Origin: Okeania sp. SIO2B3
GTDB lineage: Bacteria; Cyanobacteriota; Cyanobacteriia; Cyanobacteriales; Microcoleaceae
Assembly: GCF_010672525.1 (NCBI RefSeq)
Contig: NZ_JAAHGH010000080.1
Location: forward strand, 1 to 36,633
Length of the DNA stretch: 36,633 bases
Reading direction: 5' to 3'
The notes under the pieces were generated by a model that saw only the letters and a program-made list of their open reading frames with translations, made no database searches and was not told where the DNA came from. This document shows, piece after piece, positions 1 to 8,230 of the stretch. Numbering within the stretch: the stretch's first letter is position 1; every line of letters begins with the position of its first letter. The translations under genes were made by a program, and so were the position numbers.

Positions 1-388
1 TCTCAAATTTTTGCTCTGGAATTAGATTTAAATGAGTAGCTTGAATTTCATTTTTCTCATCAGCCTCAATAATTTCTTGATTTGACTCGACTGTGAATTT
101 TTCCTGTTCTATATATTGACTTGATTTCTCCTCAATTACTGAATGCAAATATTTTTCTGTTTCTAATTCTTGGTTTTCAAAGGTCTTACCTTGACTGAAT
201 TTTTCCGGATTTTTATTTACTTGATTTAGACCGGGCAAATTATCGGTATTATTCTCGTTCCTCTCAAATTTTTGCTCTGGAATTAGATTTAAATGAGTAG
301 CTTGAATTTCATTTTTCTCATCAGCCTCAATAATTTCTTGATTTGACTCGACTGTGAATTTTTCCTGTTCTATATATTGACTTGATTT
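1..388 (-). repeat. In-frame internal duplication in the TPR gene
   Basis: Bases 1-127 and 262-388 are identical by eye, an offset of 261 bp or 87 codons. The peptide following KSSQYIEQEKF therefore occurs twice in the same frame. The left copy may continue beyond the window, so more units are possible. Confidence 0.9.
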
Positions 389-1267
389 ATCTTTTTCTTT
401 TGAGTTTAATACCCCGTCATCTACAGGGTATTTACAATTAGTTGGAGTTTGAGTCCCCATCCACTTCTTCCTTCTTCCTTCTTCCTTCTTCCTTCTTCCT
501 TCTTCAACCTGAATTACTGAATCAACATATTCCTTTATATTCTGATTATTTTCCCCTACTAATTTTTGCCATTCAGTGAATAATTCCTCCAATTGACCTT
601 CAGTAGTTCCAGGTCTTAACAACTTATATAACTTGACAAAAGCTTCCCGATAATTTGGTTGAATAGATAAAGATTTTTGATAATAATCAAAAGCTGGTTC
701 AAGATTTGTATACAGAGCAAATACCTCTGCTAACTTGCAGTAAGCTTTAGGCTCTTCAGGTTCAATTTGCAGCAACTTTTGATAACAATAAACTGCCCGA
801 TCAAACTCTCCTATTCGAGAAAGTACATTTCCCAACATCAACTGCACATATGCCAAATTAGGATTAATATCTAAGGCTTTTTGATAATTAAAAATAGCTA
901 AATTAAACTCCCTCTGTTTATAATAAACACTGCCAATATTCGCATATACTTGTGCAAAATCAGGTTTAATCTTTAACGCCTGATTATAAGTATTAATTGC
1001 CTGTTCAAACAAATTTTGACATTGAAAAATATTCCCTAAAGTCAAATAAACAGAAGCAAAATCTGGTTGAATTTTAACTGCTTCTTGACAACAAGCGATC
1101 GCTCCATCAAAATCACCTTGTAGCAAATATACTTCAGCTAACTTCTTGTAAGCTTCAACATAGTCTGGTTTAATAGTTAAAACTTTTTGATAAGCAACCA
1201 TCGCTGTATAAAGTTGTCCAGAATCTTTAAGTTTATTGGCTGTCTTGAAATAATTTTCAGGTAACAT
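1..1267 (-). CDS. TPR repeat protein, C-terminal part beyond the window
   Basis: The gene starts at an ATG (1265-1267) and stays open to the left edge, so at least 422 residues are visible and the stop lies outside. The first 230 or so residues form about six tetratricopeptide repeats, with recurring pieces such as ALKIKPDFAQVYANIGSVYY and KALDINPNLAYVQLMLGNV. TPR arrays mediate protein-protein contacts; no catalytic domain is visible, though cyanobacterial TPR arrays are often joined to a transferase domain. After the TPRs comes a Glu/Asn/Gln-rich low-complexity tail. It holds a lysine/arginine-rich stretch (EEGRRKK repeated, then WMGTQTPTN) encoded by an intergenic-type repeat (about 389-511), and an internal duplication of at least 42 residues. 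It diverges from rpiA with 78 bp between the starts. No strong ribosome binding site was seen. The fold is confident; the cellular role is unknown. Confidence 0.85.
   Translation of the reverse strand, partial: MLPENYFKTANKLKDSGQLYTAMVAYQKVLTIKPDYVEAYKKLAEVYLLQGDFDGAIACCQEAVKIQPDFASVYLTLGNIFQCQNLFEQAINTYNQALKIKPDFAQVYANIGSVYYKQREFNLAIFNYQKALDINPNLAYVQLMLGNVLSRIGEFDRAVYCYQKLLQIEPEEPKAYCKLAEVFALYTNLEPAFDYYQKSLSIQPNYREAFVKLYKLLRPGTTEGQLEELFTEWQKLVGENNQNIKEYVDSVIQVEEGRRKKEEGRRKKWMGTQTPTNCKYPVDDGVLNSKEKDKSSQYIEQEKFTVESNQEIIEADEKNEIQATHLNLIPEQKFERNENNTDNLPGLNQVNKNPEKFSQGKTFENQELETEKYLHSVIEEKSSQYIEQEKFTVESNQEIIEADEKNEIQATHLNLIPEQKFE
389..511 (-). repeat. Intergenic-type repeat (family D) inside the TPR coding region
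   Basis: This stretch matches intergenic copies near 3257-3300 and 3741-3836, and the copy at 21277-21555. Shared parts are a box around TTTAATACCCCG, then ACAATTAGTTGG, then GAGTCCCCATCCACTTC and a run of CTTCTTC units. In the TPR gene it is translated in frame as EEGRRKK units, WMGTQTPTN and VDDGVLN. The duplicated partner (127-134) lacks it and acts as an empty site: 123 nt lie between the shared flanks here against 6 nt there, a net gain of 117 nt or 39 codons. Confidence 0.8.
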
Positions 1268-1345
1268 TTTCTCTACGAACCCTTATAACGGTAAAGTTAA
1301 ACAGTGTTTGTAATTTTATTTGATCTAAGATAAGGAGTATAGACT

Positions 1346-2059
1346 ATGGTCACAGAACAAGACCCCATAAAATTAATGAAACAGCAAGTCGGCAAAGCTG
1401 CTGCTGACCGAGTAAAATCTGGAATGATAGTGGGGTTAGGCACAGGATCGACCGCTGCCTATATGATTCAATTTTTGGGGGAACGCCTACAAAGTGGCCA
1501 ACTCAAAGATATTAAAGGTATCCCTACCTCCTTTCAGTCAAATGTATTGGCTAAAAAGTATGGTGTACCATTAACGACCCTTGATGAAGTTGACCACATG
1601 GATATTGCCATTGATGGTGCTGATGAAGTTGACCCACAGAAAAATCTGATCAAGGGTGGTGGAGCAGCTCATACCCGTGAAAAAATTGTGGACTGTTTGG
1701 CAGAACAGTTTATTGTAGTAGTAGATAGTTCTAAATTAGTAGATAGGTTGGGTTCTACTTTTTTGCTTCCCGTAGAAGTTATACCGATGGCAATAACTCC
1801 TGTAATTCGGGCAATTGAAAAACTTGGTGGTCAACCAGAACTTCGGATGGGTGTGAAGAAAGCTGGACCTGTAGTTACGGACGAGGGTAATCTGGTGATT
1901 GATGTTAAATTTAATTCTATTGATAACCCTGCTGAATTAGAAAAGAGTTTAAATAATATTCCTGGTGTCTTGGAAAATGGTTTATTTGTAGGGGTTGCAG
2001 ATTTAATATTAGTGGGAGAACTTCAGGATGGCCAGCCAATAGTTCGAGAAATTGCTTGA
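1346..2059 (+). CDS. rpiA: Ribose-5-phosphate isomerase A
   Basis: The cytosolic enzyme interconverts ribose 5-phosphate and ribulose 5-phosphate in the Calvin cycle and the pentose phosphate pathway. The 237-residue length is typical of RpiA. Visible family motifs are [12 protein letters not shown] near residues 30-41, [20 protein letters not shown] near 88-108, which holds the catalytic aspartate and glutamate, and [13 protein letters not shown] near 124-136. The ATG is preceded by AAGGAG (1332-1337) at 8 bp spacing, which fixes the start. It is divergent from the TPR gene and has no same-strand neighbour nearby. No clear terminator was seen downstream, where tandem and dispersed repeats begin almost at once. 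Confidence 0.97.
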   Translation: MVTEQDPIKLMKQQVGKAAADRVKSGMIVGLGTGSTAAYMIQFLGERLQSGQLKDIKGIPTSFQSNVLAKKYGVPLTTLDEVDHMDIAIDGADEVDPQKNLIKGGGAAHTREKIVDCLAEQFIVVVDSSKLVDRLGSTFLLPVEVIPMAITPVIRAIEKLGGQPELRMGVKKAGPVVTDEGNLVIDVKFNSIDNPAELEKSLNNIPGVLENGLFVGVADLILVGELQDGQPIVREIA

Positions 2060-2708
2060 AGAAGGTGGTAGGTTGTAGGTGTTAGGCTGTAGGTGTTAGG
2101 TTGTAGATGTTATAGAACCCATTTGGTATCTTTTTCCGCGACCCGCGTTTTTTTACCAGGAGTCAGGATACTGAGTCAGGATATGGAGCGAAAGAATATG
2201 AGAAAAAGGTTGAAAAATACTCCCTACTTCACTATATCTTTGCTTTATTCAATAGGTCTTAAATAGGTTATATATGACTTTTATCGCCTAGAACCTTAAA
2301 AATTAATTAAGTCACTTTGTCAACTCTTAATTATTGAAGACAACAGACAACGGTGGGAAAACTTTTTTTCCTCTAAAATTCACTATCAATCTATGTCTTA
2401 ACTAAATCTTTCTCTAAGATACCTACAACCTACACCTTCTTCAAAATTTTCTTGCATAGTGTAGATAAAATTTAAAGCAAAGTTACTACAGCAAAACTTA
2501 TCCAAACCATCCAGACTCTTAATTCCAATTTGAAAAAGTTATGATATGTTTTGCTATGCTTTGGCAGTTGAGAAAATAATTATCTAGAGAACAAAAATTA
2601 CTAAAACTATCAAACTCGGTATCTTAAGGATACCGGGCTTTAAAATAATCGAACCACATGAGGAAAAACCACTATTAAATAACTAAATTAGGCTTCAAAG
2701 AAACTTAT
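2060..2708. other. Repeat-bearing intergenic region after rpiA
   Basis: Bases 2067-2110 hold about three degenerate copies of a TAGGTTGTAGGTGT-like unit. At 2111-2131 lies TATA followed by GAACCCATTTGGTATCT, the same end as the element that interrupts the sulfotransferase gene at 28576-28757. No partner end was found nearby, so it is a solo end. The rest is AT-rich with no supportable gene. Confidence 0.6.
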
Positions 2709-2873
2709 TTAGTTCAGTAGTTGTCTCTCAGATTCCAGAGCTTTCACTAAATTTTGATTTCCCTTAGCTCTAGCTGCTTCCAGACGATGAGCTAATCTTT
2801 TTTCTATATTGACTTTATGAACTTCATTTAATTTAACTAGGCTTTTTGGTGAATTTTTGTTCATCATGGACAT
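2709..2873 (-). CDS. Small protein, possibly PirA-like
   Basis: This is a 54-residue reading frame beginning MSMMNKNSPKSLVKLNEVHK and containing LAHRLEAARAKGNQNLVKAL. The ATG at 2871-2873 has AGAGGA about 9 bp upstream. The predicted protein is basic and alpha-helical with no membrane segment. The pattern of an Asn-Lys start, NEVH, HRLEAARAKGN and a final LExE-like stretch resembles the small cyanobacterial family that includes PirA, which binds the PII protein and tunes arginine synthesis. That assignment is from memory and is tentative. Regular codon use, the Shine-Dalgarno site and the protein-like composition make a real gene likely, although it is under 60 codons. It stands alone between repeat-rich regions. 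Confidence 0.6.
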   Translation of the reverse strand: MSMMNKNSPKSLVKLNEVHKVNIEKRLAHRLEAARAKGNQNLVKALESERQLLN

Positions 2874-3984
2874 TTTTTTTTCCTCTTTTATTATATGACT
2901 TACATTTTTAATTTACCACAGCTAGAAAAAATCCACCAGTCCAGTTAATGAAAACTGTCAGTTATTATCAGTTATTATTAGCTAGTAGACACCAAGCAAA
3001 GTTTGTTTTAGTAGGCTATGTCTTGTAGAGTCATTCACAAATATTCTGAGTAAATCTTTTGAATAAAATGCCTGAAAGTATTTATGATTAATGGATGTGT
3101 AAACCATCAGCAATAAGCTATATAGTTAACTAAGGAACTTGAAAATCATCTTTTTTTTTATCCCTTAACAATAGTGTATCCTAGTTCATTAAATTTTATT
3201 AAGTAGACTTTGCAGTGTCATACTAAATATTAATTAAGCCTTAGAAGTTAAATTTTATCTTTTTGTTTTGGGTTTAATACCCCGCCGTCTACACCAGGGT
3301 CAATTTATTGTCACCCTGAGAAAAAGGGAGTGGGGGAGTAGGGTCATTTCAGTTATCAGTTATCAGTTATCAGTTATCAGTACCTCTGCCTGTTTGCGCA
3401 GCATTCCGCAGGAAAGTAAAGTGAATTGAAATATTGAATTTTCTTTTTTTTATCCCCTTGTAGAGCGACAGCTCGCGGGGTAGCCAAGGGAAGGCTTGAG
3501 ACCTTATTTTTTGGTCAATTTATTGTCACCCTTAGAAAAATTGTATCCTTTGAAATTTCGTACATCTTGCTAGGATTAGTCAACCAAATATAAAAGATAT
3601 TAGGACATAGAGTTTAGGACTTAGGCAAATACACTACATATAGTAGATAAAAACTATAGCACTATGGTATATATAGTGTTTTTACGATGAAAACGCGTAA
3701 GTCCTGGAGTTGTAAATATTCTCTGACGACAAAGAATTAGCCCTGGCCGTCTACACGGTGAATTGGTTGGGGTTTGAGTACCCATCCATTTTTTCTTCCT
3801 TCCTTCTTTCTTCTTCCTTCTTGCTTCTTCCTTCTTGAATAATTTAGAAAAATTTGGTTTTTTCTGCTTCACCTAATAAAAAACCAAAAAATCTCTGGAA
3901 ACACGCTACAATCCTGTACTGTAAAGGATTATTAATTAGTCAAAATTCTTAGTTAGTTACACAAAAAATTTCAAATTATCTAAC
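2874..3984. repeat. Composite of repeat families D and E upstream of ndhB
   Basis: A family D box lies at about 3257-3300. A family E element (3344-3518) starts TCATTTCAG, carries TTATCAG units, then GCGCAGCATTCCGCAGG and GAGCGACAGCTCGCGG, and ends TTTTTTGGTCAA. The 20-bp GGTCAATTTATTGTCACCCT is present at both 3298-3317 and 3513-3532, flanking E. A second D fragment with degenerate CTTCCTT units is at 3741-3836. The minus-strand reading frame over this fragment is repeat sequence, not a gene. The ndhB promoter must lie in roughly the last 150 bp, but no clear -35/-10 pair stood out. Confidence 0.65.
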
Positions 3985-5565
3985 ATGATAGATTTCTCTA
4001 ACATTGCGGCCCAGCTTAACGCAGGCACTATCCTTCCAGAAGCAATAGTTATAATTACCCTACTTGTAGTTCTGGTTGGAGACCTCATAGTAGGACGTAC
4101 TTCTGCTAAATGGACTCCCTACGCAGCCATACTAGGTCTATCGATCGCTATTGTGGCCTTATATACTCAATGGGACAGTACAAATACCATCGGTTTTTTG
4201 GGAGGCTTTAATGCTGATGCCCTCAGTGTAGTATTTAGAGGTATCATTGCTCTGTGTGCAATTACCACTATATTGATGTCGGTGGCATACATAGAACAAA
4301 CTGGGACTCCACTAGGAGAATTTATTTGTATTCTGCTCACTGCTACTTTAGGGGCAATGTTCCTTTCTGGAGCAGATGAGTTGGTGATGATTTTTGTTTC
4401 TCTGGAAACCCTGAGTATCTCCTCTTATTTATTAACTGGTTATACAAAACGTGACCCCCGCTCCAATGAAGCAGCATTAAAATATTTACTCATTGGGGCT
4501 GCAAGTTCGGCCGTTTTTCTCTATGGCATTTCCCTTCTCTATGGTTTGTCTGGTGGAGAAACTCGGTTAACAGCGATCGCCTCTAGTCTTGTTGATGGAT
4601 CGAGTGGCGGTGTTTCACTAGCTCTAGTTATTGCCTTAGTATTCGCGATCGCTGGTATTTCTTTCAAAATTTCTGCTGTCCCTTTTCACCAATGGACTCC
4701 GGATGTATATGAAGGTTCTCCTACTCCAGTTGTGGCCTTTCTCTCGGTGGGTTCTAAAGCGGCTGGTTTTGCTTTAGCTATTCGTCTTTTGGTTACTGCT
4801 TTCCCTTTAGTTTCGGAACAGTGGCATTTTGTATTTACTGCCCTTGCTGTGTTGAGTATGGTATTGGGTAATGTGGTTGCTCTGGCCCAAACCAGCATGA
4901 AACGTCTACTTGCTTATTCATCTATTGGACAAGCTGGTTTTATTATGATTGGTCTTTTGGCGAATACTGAAGCGGGTTACGCTAGTATGATATTTTATCT
5001 GCTGATTTACTTGTTTATGAATTTGGGTGGTTTTACCTGTGTGATTCTATTTTCTCTCCGTACAGGTACAGACCAAATTAGTGAATATGCAGGGTTATAT
5101 CAAAAAGACCCACTATTAACTTTAGGGTTGAGTCTTTGTTTGCTTTCTTTAGGTGGTATTCCTCCACTAGCGGGTTTCTTTGGGAAGATTTATTTGTTTT
5201 GGGCAGGTTGGCAAGCTGGATTATATTGGTTAGTTTTGTTAGGATTAATTACCAGTGTTGCTTCTATTTACTACTACATTCGTGTGGTGAAAATGATGGT
5301 GGTAAAAGAACCGCAAGAAATGTCGGATGTGATTAAAAATTATCCTCCTATTCGTTGGGATATTTCGGGTATGCGTCCTTTACAAGTAGGGTTGATTTTG
5401 TCTGTTTTAGCAACATCTTTAGCTGGAATTTTATCTAATCCTTTGTTTACTTTGGCTAACGATGCTATTGTTAAAACTCCTATGTTGAACTCGGTTTTAG
5501 TTCAGACTGTTGAAACTAATTCAGTGGCTAGTCAACCAAGTTTTTCTTTGTCGAAAAATAATTAG
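3985..5565 (+). CDS. ndhB: NAD(P)H-quinone oxidoreductase subunit 2 (NdhB)
   Basis: NdhB is a proton-pumping membrane subunit of the NDH-1 complex in the thylakoid membrane, serving respiration and cyclic electron flow around photosystem I. The 526-residue protein is almost wholly hydrophobic, with about 14 membrane segments as expected for the Nqo14/NuoN family. Recognisable stretches are [16 protein letters not shown] near residue 140, [19 protein letters not shown] near 230 with the family's conserved lysine and HxWTPDxYEG box, and [11 protein letters not shown] near 310. The ATG at 3985 has no good Shine-Dalgarno sequence, but the N-terminus matches the usual cyanobacterial NdhB start. 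It appears monocistronic, ending in a good terminator. Confidence 0.97.
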   Translation: MIDFSNIAAQLNAGTILPEAIVIITLLVVLVGDLIVGRTSAKWTPYAAILGLSIAIVALYTQWDSTNTIGFLGGFNADALSVVFRGIIALCAITTILMSVAYIEQTGTPLGEFICILLTATLGAMFLSGADELVMIFVSLETLSISSYLLTGYTKRDPRSNEAALKYLLIGAASSAVFLYGISLLYGLSGGETRLTAIASSLVDGSSGGVSLALVIALVFAIAGISFKISAVPFHQWTPDVYEGSPTPVVAFLSVGSKAAGFALAIRLLVTAFPLVSEQWHFVFTALAVLSMVLGNVVALAQTSMKRLLAYSSIGQAGFIMIGLLANTEAGYASMIFYLLIYLFMNLGGFTCVILFSLRTGTDQISEYAGLYQKDPLLTLGLSLCLLSLGGIPPLAGFFGKIYLFWAGWQAGLYWLVLLGLITSVASIYYYIRVVKMMVVKEPQEMSDVIKNYPPIRWDISGMRPLQVGLILSVLATSLAGILSNPLFTLANDAIVKTPMLNSVLVQTVETNSVASQPSFSLSKNN

Positions 5566-5597
5566 TTTTAATTTTTTTGATTCAGCAAAAGTAAGAA

Positions 5598-5627
5598 ATG
5601 TTCGGCTTATTGAGTCGAGCATTTTTT
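5598..5627 (+). terminator. Rho-independent terminator of ndhB
   Basis: A 7-bp stem ATGTTCG / CGAGCAT (one T-G pair) with an 11-nt loop is followed directly by six Ts, 33 bp after the ndhB stop codon. Confidence 0.75.
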
Positions 5628-5662
5628 CTGTTTATATAGATAGGTCGAATTGTTGGAGTTTT

Positions 5663-5940
5663 TATTGCAGAAGGAAGAAGGAAGAAGAAGGAAGAAGAAA
5701 GAAGAAGGTTTTAGTTATCTAGGAGATGAGGAAAAATCTTGCGTTGTTTGAGTTTTAAATTTTTTATCAAAATAATATGGGTCTAAAATCCCGCCTTTTA
5801 AGGCGAAATATTTTTGGAGAGTTGATCAAAATAACCTACTTCCCCTCCTGGGAGGGGCGGGGGTGGGTTAACTTCTGACTTCTGACTTCTGACTTCTAAC
5901 TTCGTTAAATTTCCTACTAATCTTTCTTTCTACTGCTATA
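5663..5940 (+). repeat. Family A element split by a family B element
   Basis: The outer family A element begins TATTGCAG plus AAGGAAG units, continues to TTGCGTTGTTTGAGTTTTAAA, and its right end TCTTTCTTTCTACTGCTATA is at 5921-5940. Between them (about 5759-5909) lies family B: TTTTTTATCAAAATAA, CCGCCTTTTAAGGCG, a G/C-rich palindromic block, and repeated ACTTCTG units ending TTCGTTAA. Family B recurs at 19410-19560. This looks like one repeat nested in another. Confidence 0.65.
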
Positions 5941-6209
5941 ACAACCTATTTCTTTTTTCTTTGTCTTATAAAGGCTCTCATATTAATGAGGTAGAGTATT
6001 TTTTTCTCTTCAGTTATTCTTTATTACCTTTCCAAAAATTGTCATATATCACCTAAATAATTAAAAGTTTACTAAATTTTTTATATCTTAAAGTATCACC
6101 TGATTTTCAGAAATTCAATAGGTAATATCAAGTTCAGTTATCTATTTATCAAGATACAGCATATTTCAGGTAAATTAGGTACAAATATAAATGGTAAAAT
6201 GTTCGTAGT

Positions 6210-6243
6210 GCGGGCATCTTGCCCGCTATAGCATCTTGCCCGC
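6210..6243. repeat. GCGGGC hairpin with repeated half
   Basis: GCGGGC ATCTT GCCCGC forms a 6-bp stem at 6210-6226, and GCATCTTGCCCGC is repeated just after it. It resembles short hairpins widespread in cyanobacterial intergenic DNA. Confidence 0.6.
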
Positions 6244-6369
6244 GATTAGTGTACCTTACTAATATGAAATACGCTGTGTTTAGAGTAGAGGCTAATTATA
6301 TTAGAAATAAGTATTTTCGTGGGCTGAATTTATGCCTTTATTTCAAACTACCTCTACATAAAAGTATCT

Positions 6370-6477
6370 TAATACCATTTCTCTGTAACAATGCGCTTAA
6401 TAATTATTGCTCAGACCTTATTAAACTGACTATTCTCATCTTTATATTAAGTGCAACTTCATGGAGAAATGGTATTA
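6370..6477. repeat. MITE-like element with 14-bp terminal inverted repeats
   Basis: TAATACCATTTCTC (6370-6383) is exactly reverse-complemented as GAGAAATGGTATTA (6464-6477), giving a 108-bp element with perfect ends. It has no coding capacity, and the 110-residue reading frame across it has no protein-like character. A related end is at 27343-27360. Confidence 0.7.
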
Positions 6478-6610
6478 GAAATTTTTCACCATTTCAGAAT
6501 ATTATCTTTTCTGGAGCGGGTTTAATTTCCCACTGTCTAAACTGTACTTAAAATTGTTTGTGGTTTGTAGACACGAAGTGGAGTGTTTTTACTATGCATA
6601 AGAAATTTTC

Positions 6611-6655
6611 CTTTCTTCCTTCTTCCCTCTTCCCTCTTCCTTCTTCCTTCTTAAA
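6611..6655. repeat. Solo CTTCTTC tract
   Basis: A run of degenerate 7-bp CTTCCTT/CTTCTTC units without the rest of the family A element. It ends 7 bp past the stop of the coiled-coil gene at 6662. Confidence 0.7.
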
Positions 6656-6661
6656 AGAAAA

Positions 6662-7099
6662 CTATGCTAGAACTTTTAGAGCTTCTGGTTTGAGGATAAC
6701 TTGAATTCCTGATTCAACTTTAACGTGCCACATACCATTTGGTAATTGATTTAGCAGTTCTACAGGTTTACCTCGATCTTCTTCTAGTTCTGGACTTGGG
6801 GAATCAACTAAAATAACTGTTGTTTTGGTTGATTCTTTTGAAGATATTAAATTAGCAGATAAAGAGGGGTTTAGAGGGGGAGAATGTTCTGAGAGAGTTA
6901 CTAACTGCATTCTCAGTTGATTTAGTTTATTTTGCAGTTCTTGATTTTCTTTTTGATATTGTTGTGATTGTTCTGTTAGTTCTTGATTTTCCTGGGTTAA
7001 TCTTTGAACTTCTAGTTTTAATCTCTGAACTTCTACACATTCATCGATACTAACATTACAAGCTTTAGCTATAACTTTTTTAATTAGGGGAGTGTACAT
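6662..7099 (-). CDS. Coiled-coil hypothetical protein
   Basis: The 145-residue protein is not recognised. Residues 1-20 form a short helical lead (MYTPLIKKVIAKACNVSIDE). Residues 22-68 form a strong Gln/Glu-rich coiled coil with heptad leucines and valines. After a Ser/Pro-rich linker, residues 112-145 look like a small beta unit (LLNQLPNGMWHVKVESGIQV) ending KPEALKVLA. There is no signal peptide or membrane segment, so it is probably cytoplasmic. The coiled coil implies oligomerisation; no function can be assigned. The ATG at 7097-7099 lacks a clear Shine-Dalgarno site. Composition and the long clean frame suggest a real gene, standing alone between repeats. Confidence 0.6.
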   Translation of the reverse strand: MYTPLIKKVIAKACNVSIDECVEVQRLKLEVQRLTQENQELTEQSQQYQKENQELQNKLNQLRMQLVTLSEHSPPLNPSLSANLISSKESTKTTVILVDSPSPELEEDRGKPVELLNQLPNGMWHVKVESGIQVILKPEALKVLA

Positions 7100-8070
7100 A
7101 ACTTTTCAGTAAATAAATTAGAGTAAATTGTTTTTATGGAGAGAGAAGTTATTCTTTTTCCTAGCTTCTCTTACCTTCTATTATCATCTTCTATTTTTCC
7201 CATAGAGTATGTGACCCCTTATCTGGTTTTAATGTGATTAAAATCACTATAAAAATTATGGGTTAATTATGGGATAAATTTCCAGGATAATAAACTTGAT
7301 ATTTGATAGTAATTAATACTTACATAAATTTGTTTTTTGAGTTAAATTGAAGTATAATTACTCAAATCTTTTATCGTTTTACTTAATTCAGGACTGTGAG
7401 TTAAGTAGATACGCATAATGTATTAAAAAAGCCTATCTCATCAATAATTTATTGATCCCCTCTATTTTAGAAGTTGAAAAGATTCTCACATATACTATCT
7501 GCTTTGTCAATATAATTTTGGAAATAGGGTTTTTATTCTCAATGTCAAATCAACTATATTAAATATTACTACTTCCTTTGTTTATATATGGTCAGTTGAT
7601 ATATTTTATTTATAATTTTGTGAACCCTTACCTTTAGATGTATGATTGAGAAAATCTAGCATTTACGGTAAGAGTAAGATAGTCAATAATGAATAATGAA
7701 TAATTAATAATTAATAATTACCTCGCCTTGAAAAGAAGAGGATTGACTATTCATGAAAATTTTTGCTTGTTTCTCCTTCAAAGGAGAGGCTTTAAACTTT
7801 AATTATTCGGTAATTTTTTGATATTTTCTCCCAAAAGCAATAAATTTTAATTTTTTTTTATAAAAGTTAACCAGGGAAGAAGGAAAACTTTTAATCTATA
7901 TTTAATTGCAGAAACTATAAATAACTATAAATATTTATCCAGAATTTATGTGATATAGAATCCAGTTATATAGTATATGTTTATAATTTTATAATTACTT
8001 TAATCTCCCCTACTCCCCTACTCCCAACTATACAATAACTATTCAACCAGACATGATATGAGGCGCAAAT
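7100..8070. other. AT-rich intergenic region with a family C repeat
   Basis: A family C element lies at 7682-7812: a GTCAATAATGAATAATG-type AT array at one end, the hairpin core around CTCCTTCAAAGGAGAGGC, and TTATTCGGTAA at the other end. The rest, about 970 bp in all, shows no gene or convincing RNA. Confidence 0.55.
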
Positions 8071-8202
8071 TATAGCAGTCTCAGGAAAGTTTAGGACAGA
8101 TAAAAAGCTTAAAACTCAGAACAATGTAAGATTTTTCCTTCTTCCTTCTTCCTTCTTCCTTCTTCCTTCTTCCTTCTTCCTTCTTCCTTCTGCGATACTA
8201 TA
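8071..8202 (-). repeat. Family A element with an expanded 7-bp array
   Basis: Read on the minus strand it runs from TATAGTATCGCAG through about eight GAAGGAA units, then AAAAATCTTACATTG and the GTTTTAAGC box, to GACTGCTATA. It holds the longest heptamer array of the family in this window. Confidence 0.7.
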
Positions 8203-8230
8203 GTGAAACTCTGTTTTGATGCTTTTAAAT

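Noticed and set aside
3654-3872. 72-codon minus-strand frame containing WMGTQTPTN
   Set aside because: It lies in a family D repeat fragment and shares its peptide with other copies only because of the repeat.
6219-6551. 110-codon plus-strand frame
   Set aside because: It runs across a hairpin and a MITE-like element with perfect inverted ends, has no ribosome binding site and no protein-like pattern.
8136-8190. CRISPR-like array
   Set aside because: The units are 7 bp and contiguous with no spacers, so this is a minisatellite in a family A element.
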